Source of the DNA: Chara braunii
Taxonomy: Eukaryota > Streptophyta > Charophyceae > Charales > Characeae
Reading direction: 5' to 3'
Assembly (NCBI GenBank): GCA_003427395.1
Contig: BFEA01000251.1
Span: forward strand, 2,048,854 to 2,085,411
Length of the DNA stretch: 36,558 bases
Part shown: piece after piece, positions 29,689-36,558 of the stretch
Layout of the letters: every line of letters starts with the position of its first letter
Position numbering within the stretch: the first letter of the stretch is position 1
Position numbers and translations under genes: made by a program
The notes under the pieces: generated by a model
What the model was told of the DNA's origin: nothing
What the model saw: the letters and a program-made list of their open reading frames with translations, nothing else
The model's database searches: none

Positions 29689-30722
29689 TTAGCTGTGTGT
29701 CATGCCACTGACTGTAAGTGAGCTCATGTCCCCTCCAACACCATCGCCCACCTCCCTCCCCACCCTGACCTTGTTCCACCCCCAACCCCCCTCGATCCAC
29801 TTCCAGACCCCTTCTTCTCCTTTTAACGGCCTTGCGCACAAACTTTCTTCGTCTCTCTCTCTGCCCGCACATTTGTCCACGGTGTGCGCAATGAACTCAA
29901 GGTCAAAATCATCATCTGTTGTAGTCATGTTATTGGCGTCTCCCCTTTGCACAGCAGGCAACCCAACTCTGTACAATGCGACGGCCTTGTCTGCAAAAGA
30001 AACAGCACGGTCGAGCTTGAAGATACAAAAGCTTAAGACCGTGTCTCGGGAGCGGACCGATGCAGCGATCTCTTTCTTGATAGTTGCAAGTTTCTATATT
30101 TGGTCCACTGTTTTATTGGTCTTTGCCGTCTGCTCGACTTCACTTTTCAGTACCAGCTCCGCAAATGCTAGTTGCTGCAATGTTACGCCAAGGTTGATGT
30201 CATCTCTTCTCATTTGAAAAACTTTTGTCAGTGCTATCTTGAAAGGAGGAGCGCCCCACATATGATTGCCGCTCCTTCTCCATGTTGTGTTCCCCTTCAT
30301 CTCTGCCCGCATCCTGTTGCGAGTCAGAAGCTGGTGATCCGTTTGAGCTGACCGGACCAGCGACAAACCTTTTTCTTCCCAAAACCAATGCTTCAATTGC
30401 TATGATATCTCGCCTCGGACCGTTGTCATAATCCGATTGCATTCCCCGATGACAGCTCGAATTCCGTTCAGTGCCACGTGCAACCGTAGTCCTTCCTGCA
30501 CATGTTCTCCTATCAATTTGGCAGTTGTTTGCAGTGCCGTGAAAAAAATGTCCTCCAATGGGTACCGCGTCGCATCCTTTGATGCAGAAAAAGCAAAGGT
30601 CTTCGCCACTGAACGAAACAGTCTGTCTTTCATTTTCTTTGTTAAACCCCCGGTTTGTTGCTTTGTTGGTTCGCCAACATTACCTCCACCTGTGCTGCTT
30701 CGCCTTTGCAAATTAGTGCAAT
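29689..30722 (-). pseudogene. Unrecognised gene-like frame with two in-frame TAG stops
   Basis: One minus-strand frame stays open from 30843 to 29689 except for TAG at 30397-30399 and TAG at 30091-30093. A TTTTTTTTTCCTAG splice-acceptor-like signal at about 30723-30738 suggests that the coding part starts near 30722 (CTNLQRRSSTGGG), giving about 340 codons. Parts look protein-like: LTKKMKDRLFRSVAKTFAFS, FFTALQTTAKLIGEHVQEGL, FKIALTKVFQMRRDDINLG, and TLQQLAFAELVLKSEVEQTA, the last of which is helical and possibly coiled coil. An acidic DDDFDLEF and a Gly/Trp-rich end follow. No family is recognised. It could be a decayed host or transposon gene, or TAG-containing parts could be introns. Confidence 0.45.
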
Positions 30723-30869
30723 CTAGGAAAAAAAAAGACCAACAGATTAATGATTTAGTAATAAGAAGACTCTTTGCGATATGTGTTTTATGTATTACAA
30801 TCAGAAACAAACATAAGACCGCCACTCCCCCTCCCCAATGCACCTCCCGAACACACTTCGTATACGTCT

Positions 30870-31830
30870 CTCTCTCTTTGCGCCGCTGAGTATCAGTGTC
30901 TGTCGCTGTGTATCAGCGTATACCATTGTGTGTGTGTTTGTTCCGTCTGACTGTATGTATGTCCTTGTCCTTGTTTGCGTCAAACTGTTTCCTTGTATGC
31001 TTGTCTATGTCCATGTGCCTGTGTGTATGTTTGCTTCCTTGCGTCTGTCAGTTCGCTTGTTTGTCTGCTTGTGTCAATCTGACTGTCTATCTCTTCTCCC
31101 TCTCTTCTCTTCTCCCTGTTTCTCTCTCTACTTGAGAATCTTGACTCTGAATACATCCGCCGCTTCTCAGCTCTATCCCTACTTCTAGCTTATGCGGCTA
31201 TGGCCGCCTTCTATCTCAGTGCAGTGTTGCCCTGCAACGTGGTCGGGCAGCCCCTACCTCAACTTGGACTGAGCTTCAACTCGCCCCAGCCTCTCCTTCC
31301 TTTGGCTTGATTTGGACCCGGTACCACATGCCCACGGCCTTCTTGCTTAAGAATATCAAGGCCTGATACTTTTCTTGAATTTTTACTGGAATGCTACTGC
31401 CTGAGTCTGTAAGTCACAAGATTTCATCTGCGGAATACGACTTTTATCTGTGGGTTGTGACTTTTGTCTGTGGGTTGTGACTTTTGTCTGTGACTCCCCA
31501 CTTGTTTTGTCTCTCTCTATGTCGTTTCTGCCTGTCTATCTATCTATATCTGTTTGCGTGTCAGTCAGTCTTGTCTACCTTCCAGTCTTGTCTATCTCTC
31601 TTTCTCCGTACTTCTCCCTCTGTCTCACTTTGTGTTTTTGTGTCAGCTTGTCTGACTTTCTGTTTTTGTTTCTCTGCTTGTATCTGTCCGTGACTGTCTG
31701 TGTCTGTCTATGCCAGTTTGTATGACTGACTATCTGTCTGTGACTATTTGTCTGCTTAGGTGTATGTCTATGTGTCTGTTTCTGTCTATGTATCTGTCTG
31801 TTCCTGTTGGTCTGAAACGATAACCCTTTA
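30870..31830 (+). repeat. Degenerate CTGT/TCTG-rich low-complexity region
   Basis: Repeats of TGTCTGTCTATG, CTGTCTGTGTCTG and CTCTCTC with a more normal interlude at about 31130-31480. Open frames here are Ser/Cys/Leu/Val-rich by composition. Confidence 0.8.
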
Positions 31831-31967
31831 CTCGAAGTAGTGAATGCAGATCCCAGGGCTCGGTCCCCAGTCTTATTTTCCCTGTGTAGAGCACTTGTGT
31901 TGACCCCGAGAGTAGAACCCGTAACCTGTGTATTTGTAACAGTATGCAGACTGTCGTAGGGTCCGTA

Positions 31968-32026
31968 GGTCGCAGCTGCTACAGTCTGGAAAGGTCAAGG
32001 TCGTAGCTGCTACAGTGTCCGAAAGG
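31968..32026 (+). repeat. Short direct repeat pair
   Basis: GGTCGCAGCTGCTACAGT at 31968 and GGTCGTAGCTGCTACAGT at 31999, each followed by a GAAAGG word. Confidence 0.85.
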
Positions 32027-32233
32027 CCAAATCCACAGACTTCCGGAAGGTCCGGAAGTGGACCTGCAACCGTTGCTCACAGCAGACTAGAAACAAGTGG
32101 GCAGCGGTGGAGTCTACCCGTGCTGAGTCAGCAGTCCACGTCCCTAGTCAACCTTGGCCCAGTTAAGCAAGCACCGTTTGGGACTGTGTGCATTACGGGC
32201 ATGGGAGAGGGCCACACCATTGGGTTACAGAAG

Positions 32234-32394
32234 TATAAATCAAGAGACAGCGCCCAACCATTTATTCATTCCTGCGTGAGCCATGCGGAAGCGCTGCCAC
32301 AGCGACTTGTGCAGGGTGGTCTGCAGTTAGCCCGAGGAAGAAGTGGGCAAGGAAGACGAAGTGTAGTCATAGCGATAGGGTAGAGGCAGCCATA
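32234..32394 (+). promoter_or_regulatory. TATA-containing promoter-like module, copy 3 (diverged)
   Basis: TATAAA at 32234-32239 followed by GAGGCAGCCATA at 32383-32394. The spacing (149) matches the two copies inside the gypsy insertion. An intervening TTCATTCCTGCGTGAGCC resembles their CATTCACTTGGGTGAATGC. No B or A element end was found nearby. Confidence 0.35.
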
Positions 32395-32654
32395 GTTGCC
32401 ATAACTGTAGTCGAGGTTCGGTGTGTGTGTGTGTGTGAGTGTTCAGGGAGTCGCGTCTGGAATATCCAGGGTGAACAGGGAGACATTTGGGCGCTGAGTC
32501 GCCATAGCCAGTTGAAAGCGAACACTCATCTGGGCTGCCATATCTCTGATTTTTTAGTGGCCAGGTGTCACCAGTTTGCTGCGCTACTGTTTGCATGCAT
32601 GTAAAGTGTGAATGAAGGCGAGTTCGATTGCAAAATAATAATGGAATGAAGGTA

Positions 32655-32670
32655 ATAATAATAATAACAA

Positions 32671-32714
<44 letters not shown>

Positions 32715-32715
32715 T
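32655..32715. repeat. (AAT)n microsatellite
   Basis: AAT units with minor breaks, followed by ATCA units. Confidence 0.95.
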
Positions 32716-32791
32716 ATCAATCAATCAATCAATAAAAATAATAATAAAATAAATAATAAACTTAATTCAACAAAAAAAAAATGCAGGGAAA

Positions 32792-33109
32792 ATGAGTGAT
32801 AACGTACTTCAGAAATTAAACAGCATCATACATTTGAGACCAGATACTCGTGACTTCGAACCAACAGCAGAATTGCATCACGAGATTCATCAAATAAGAA
32901 CACACCAAGTGTTCATAATTGACGATGCTGAAATAGTCCCATCATCATCATCAACGAAAATCCAGAGTTGATATCCTATCTGGCGCTCGGCGCCCAGACT
33001 ACATGTGGCAGATCCTATCTATCCTATACTACGAAGCCGAAAGATGACGTCAGTAGTATTCCCGAAGTCGGAGCATATGGCGACCAATGTCGCACGCTTC
33101 CAGCACCAG
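32792..33109 (+). other. Exon-like module, copy 1
   Basis: An ATG at 32792 opens 59 codons (MSDNVLQKLNSIIHLRPDTR ...) to TGA at 32969. After it, a frame reads MADPIYPILR ... FPKSEHMATNVARFQHQ and stops exactly at CAG|GTATGT (33110), a splice-donor-like site, followed by a long pyrimidine tract. Copies 2 and 3 end the same way, with FPKYEQIANVVRLKYQ before GTGAGT and HMASMGCMADATYSQ before GTAAGT. No protein family is recognised. It may be a duplicated exon of a host or transposon gene, or a repeat that only imitates one. Confidence 0.35.
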
Positions 33110-33356
33110 GTATGTCTCGCGCTACACTCACAACCTCGTTCCCAACTCACAGATGCCACTAGCACCCAAGACCATCATCTGCCTCCTCTCCTTCCCCCTT
33201 CTTTTTCCCTTTTTCCCCTTCGTCCATCTTCTCTTTTTTCCTTTTTCCGTTCTCCTCCTTCTTCTTCCCTTCTACCCTTACTTCTTACTTTCGTTTCCCT
33301 TGATCGTACATTTCCAAAAATATAAGCCTGATAACAACAGTCATACTTATATATAC

Positions 33357-33435
33357 AAATAATAATAATAATAATAAAAATAATAATAAAATAATAATAA
33401 CTATTACCAACCAATCAATAATAATAATAATAAAA
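33357..33435. repeat. (AAT)n microsatellite
   Basis: AAT/AAAT units in front of the second exon-like module, as at 32655 in front of the first. Confidence 0.93.
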
Positions 33436-33467
33436 ATGGGACAAAATCAGATTACAAGGTAAAGAAA

Positions 33468-33765
33468 ATGAGCACTACCTGATTTCAGAAACCCAAGCAG
33501 CGTTATACACATGAAACCAAACAATCCTGTCCTCGTACCAAAACCAAAATTGCATCACGAACTCTGCCATAGCATACTTACAAGTGACAATGCTGAGCGA
33601 GTCTCACCATCATCTACAAAGAACCACTGTCGTTACCCTATCTAGCGCTCGGCGCTCGGACTGCACATGACAGATCCTACCTAGCCTATCAACAATGCCG
33701 CTGGCGACATCAACCGTTTTCCGAAGTACGAGCAAATAGCCAATGTCGTTCGCCTCAAGTACCAG
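33468..33765 (+). other. Exon-like module, copy 2
   Basis: Homologous to 32792-33109 (shared AAATGAG, AATTGCATCACGA, GCGCTCGGCGC and CAGATCCTA words). The N-terminal frame is broken by an early TGA; the C-terminal frame NNAAGDINRFPKYEQIANVV ends at CAG|GTGAGT (33766). Confidence 0.4.
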
Positions 33766-33841
33766 GTGAGTCTCACACATCACTTATCAACCCCGATCCC
33801 CTACACAGACGTCACGAGTACCCAATTCGTTTTGACGATGC

Positions 33842-33847
<6 letters not shown>

Positions 33848-33876
<29 letters not shown>

Positions 33877-33910
33877 CGCGACCTTAATTATATATATATA
33901 TATATACATA
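33848..33910. repeat. (TA)n microsatellite
   Basis: TA repeats broken by GCGACCTTAAT. Confidence 0.95.
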
Positions 33911-34139
33911 TATAATAGTCCTAACACACACACATACACACACCCTCATGCGGTAGTAGTTGTAGTGTATACTTCCATCGTTTAGTGGTAGATTCATACG
34001 ATTTTGCTCGCCCAACCGATAGAAGCAAGCTGTGAGATTAGAGACTTACCTGTTTCCTTCCTCGCTCCCTCGTCCTCGTCGTCGGTCGTCTTAGTTGGAA
34101 GCTCCCCCCCTTCCCGCTTCGTTATTCGGTCCTTCACGA

Positions 34140-34325
34140 TGTGGAGCATATCTAGACCACTGCATGGGAGTCACGACCGGTGCAAGCGCACATTCCAGCA
34201 AGTCGGGGGGGGGAAATGACGGTCCAAGCTCGCGACGTTGTCGGTGGATGCAGCACACGTCCCATGAGTCTCCGTCCTTGCATATGGCAAGCATGGGGTG
34301 CATGGCCGATGCCACCTACAGCCAG
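34140..34325 (+). other. Exon-like module, copy 3 (diverged)
   Basis: Only the end is similar: CATATGGCAAGCATGG, then CAG|GTAAGT at 34326, followed by a pyrimidine tract. Homology with copies 1 and 2 is likely but weak. Confidence 0.3.
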
Positions 34326-34363
34326 GTAAGTCACCCTCCTACCTTATCTCCTCCTCCTCTTCT

Positions 34364-34455
34364 TTTTCTCCTTCTTCTTTTCCTTCTTCTTCTTCTTCTT
34401 CTTCTTCTTCTTCTTCTTCTTCTTCTTCTTCTTCTCCCTCTTCTTCTTCTTCGCC
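34364..34455. repeat. (CTT)n microsatellite
   Basis: CTT units inside a longer pyrimidine tract. The Ser, Leu or Glu homopolymer frames across it are composition effects. Confidence 0.97.
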
Positions 34456-34635
34456 TTTTTCGCCTCCCTCTTCCTCGTGACCACCTCCTTTCTTTACCGC
34501 GACATCCTTCCTCCTTACATTCCTCGCGCCTTCTTTCTCTGCGCGGCCATCTTTCTTCGCTATTCCCCCGCGCTCATTGGTTCGAACATCCGCGCACACC
34601 CTGCCGTCCTGCACTACCCCCGCGCGGTCATCTCG

Positions 34636-34663
34636 TTTTTTTTTTTTTTTTTTTTTTTTTTTN
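34636..34663. repeat. Poly-T run ending in N
   Basis: T-run closed by an ambiguous base at 34663; length is probably not exact. Confidence 0.9.
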
Positions 34664-35095
34664 CTTCCCCATTGTCGCGCTACCTCGCTTGCCATCTCCT
34701 CTGCTCGTGCGCATCATCCACGTACTTGCCCTTCAAGCATCCGCGCGACCACTCCCGCGCGCTCCCGATACCTCTGCGATGACGATCTCCTTCGCACGCT
34801 CCCCTCTTCCGTTATTTCTTGCGCCTTGTCTCCCGCACCTTCATACTGCCGCGCCGTAGTCCCTAGCGAGCCAGTTCGCTCGTACTCCCGACCAGCCAAG
34901 CTATTCAGCCGAATCTACCTTGGTTTTGGAATAAGATTCACTAAAGAGAATCTACGAACGAATGGCAACGGAATCGTAAAAAAAAGAAGAAAAAAAAAAC
35001 TAAAAAAAAAAAGAAGAAACCGAATCTTAACTAAAAACAAAAATAAAATAAAATAAAATAAAAAAGAAAAAAACAAAAAGAAATCAAGACTTACC
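34664..35095. other. No gene; A-rich end
   Basis: Cys/Ser/Arg-rich open frames without a recognisable domain, then an A-rich stretch with AAAAT repeats (34975-35080). Confidence 0.5.
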
Positions 35096-35139
35096 CCGTT
35101 GTCCCATTTGTCGCAACGTGTTCGAACTGTAACTAATTC

Positions 35140-35175
35140 AGATCCCAAGGTCACGGGTTCAAGTCCCCTTCGCAT
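35140..35175 (+). repeat. tRNA-like B-box fragment
   Basis: GGTCACGGGTTCAAGTCCCC contains a perfect B box GGTTCAAGTCC, but its stem has a C-C mismatch and no A box is placed correctly upstream. SINE or tRNA relic. Confidence 0.35.
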
Positions 35176-35209
35176 GAGGTCGGGGTTAAAGTGTGACTTC
35201 CTTATAGTG

Positions 35210-36137
35210 AGAAAAAAAACACTAGCTCACGGGCCGGGGCAGATTCGATCCCTATATCTCTTACTCAACAATCTGCCCCAGAACCTATTGAGCTAGCTCA
35301 CACTTCAGATAAAAATAGCGCAGCCCATCTACATATAGAGTGTTGGGGCTAGGGCTCAGCCCACCTAGTGGCTTGAGCCCATACTCTAAGTCTGTGTGTG
35401 CGCACGCATGCCGGTCTGCATGCCTGTCGGCTTGAGTGCGTGTGTGACCCGTAAGGGCACTTGTTTGAGTGGACGGCCCGAAGGACCGGTACTTACCTGC
35501 GGACGTGACATTGAGGGTTGCAATGGGGAAAACACCCAAGTAGCGGGTAGGTCGGTATCACACCAGTAGGGGTAGATGTGCGTGGTACTCGACGCCGCGC
35601 GAAGGAAGACAACGGTTGGCATTTCTAGAGGCCCAACACCGGTCGTCGCCGCTTGGCGTGGTGGTGACAGGTTTCTATTGGCTGCCCTAGCCGCGCGGCC
35701 GGGCTTATATTATTATTTCAGTCTGCTTTCGAGCTTACGGCGGCGCGACCAGCAAATTCTTTCCGTACTGGTCGGTCCGACGCCTCTGGACTAGACCTAA
35801 TTCGTTTTTCCCTTACCGCCTGATCTTTGACTGATGTAGATCGTGGTCGACGCATCCCGCGCGACCTTTCTTATTATTTTCCTTCCAACCCTACGGACCT
35901 TGTGGTCGGAGACTTTTAATTTTTACCAACCCTTACCTGTTGTCGTATGCGTCGTATTACTGCGTATGACTGTCTAGAAATCTCGGCCTCAATGGTCGAG
36001 AAGTTTGCTTCACAGCGCCAAGCTAAACAAATTCTCACATTTTACCCCAGACCATCCCCAGTATGGTAACCGGCGTCGATTTTGTATCCAATGTAAAATC
36101 CTAAGCAAATACCCTTGTAAGGGTGTTTGCTCCGACA
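35210..36137 (-). mobile_element. Partial third copy of the A end
   Basis: Reading from the right: TGTCGGAGC (36137 inward), palindrome AGCAAATACCC/GGGTGTTTGCT (36104-36131), then GGATTTTAC as in the other A ends. The tRNA-Lys-like block has A box TAGCTCAATAGG (inverse of 35284-35295) and a B-box-like GGGATCGAATC (inverse of about 35241-35251). The flank AGTACCGTTGTCGG is shared with the outer copy at 16028, so the true terminus may lie a few bases further out. The B end of this copy was not found in the window. Confidence 0.55.
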
Positions 36138-36139
36138 AC

Positions 36140-36540
36140 GGTACTACTGGCACAGTAGGCCAAAATGCTGTAGTAAGAAAAAGGAAGGCCAAAATGGAGA
36201 GGCACCGTGGTGGCACCGGACCTATAAAAAAAAAAAAAGCAACCGGTCCACGCCGCAAGGGGGCACAAGAGAGAGAGTTAGGGAGGGTCCAGCGTCGTGA
36301 CAAAAAAATAAATGGCCTCGACACAAAAACAGAGAAAACGGACCTGCGGGAAAAAAAAAAAAAGGGGCTCGGCCTAGGCCAACCAAGCGCGGGCCTTCGA
36401 AAAAAAGGCACCTGTGCTATGACGAGCAAACAAAAGTTCCCGATGCCATCATAGGCCGAAACACCAACAAAAAACGCAGGGCCACAATGAAGAGGCACCG
36501 TAATGACACGATAGCAAAAACGGAGGGGCGGGGGGCAGAG
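36140..36540. repeat. A-rich sequence with short repeats
   Basis: GAGAGGCACCGTGGTGGCACC near 36198 and GAAGAGGCACCGTAATGACAC near 36490 are related. Several A-runs. Open frames on both strands are Lys- or Phe-rich by composition. Confidence 0.5.
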
Positions 36541-36558
36541 GGGGGGGGGGGGGGGGGG
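36541..36558. repeat. Terminal poly-G run
   Basis: The window closes in G only, probably an assembly or gap edge. Confidence 0.9.

Noticed and set aside
26701-30399. Reassigned TAG codon (as in some ulvophyte algae), since many stops are TAG
   Set aside because: The replaced residues are Trp, Gln and others, TGA, TAA and frameshifts also occur, and the affected genes are dead transposons.
33970-34020. tRNA-like start CGTTTAGTGGTAGATTC
   Set aside because: Only an A-box-like word; no B box or paired arms follow.
34095-34859. 254-codon open frame
   Set aside because: Crosses the (CTT)n repeat, a poly-T run and an N; no domain.

Overview
The window reads as repeat-dominated nuclear DNA of a eukaryote, most likely a green plant or charophyte alga with a large genome. 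The support is a chromodomain Ty3/gypsy element, a second reverse transcriptase type, many microsatellites, tRNA-derived SINE-like sequences, and 25S rRNA fragments whose words match the land-plant/streptophyte form. A Chara-like source is a guess from the style of the retroelement proteins. No intact cellular gene is visible. Two N bases (7435, 34663), long homopolymers and a complete 38-nt Nextera mate-pair junction adapter (16901-16938) show that this is a draft assembly containing at least one artefact.

Layout. 1-2.5 kb: low-complexity DNA, then a minus-strand decayed reverse transcriptase (Penelope-like or related). 3.25-9.34 kb: a 6.1-kb foldback element with about 680-bp terminal inverted repeats. 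It holds a gag-type zinc-knuckle fragment, a 79-bp poly-G tract and an array of 17 hairpins with an almost invariant TAAGTT loop and co-varying stems (5840-7113). 9.5-11 kb: pyrimidine-rich and AT-rich DNA with three copies of a hairpin/GCTGCC motif. 11.1-28.8 kb: a decayed chromodomain Ty3/gypsy element with gag, protease, RT, RNase H, integrase and chromodomain in that order.

The gypsy element is split twice. A 10.4-kb insertion (16035-26410) lies between RNase H and integrase. It looks like one about 5.3-kb non-coding element with a second about 5.1-kb copy of the same family nested inside it (17699-22771). A 417-bp MITE-like element with about 30-bp inverted repeats and a 10-bp target duplication interrupts the integrase. 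The non-coding family has two different ends. The A end has a palindrome and a tRNA-Lys-like foldback. The B end has a structured, conserved block, and both arms of the 6.1-kb foldback element are B ends. Its interior carries 25S rRNA fragments and a TATA-containing promoter-like module. A third A end closes at 36137, and a third promoter-like module lies at about 32.2-32.4 kb.

28.8-36.5 kb: microsatellites; an unrecognised minus-strand reading frame of about 340 codons broken by only two TAG stops (29.7-30.7 kb); degenerate CTGT-rich DNA; and three tandem exon-like modules, each ending in a splice-donor-like CAG|GT (33.1, 33.8 and 34.3 kb).

The best candidates for something undescribed are the co-varying hairpin array, the non-coding transposon family with structured ends and captured 25S rRNA pieces, and the shared promoter-like module.
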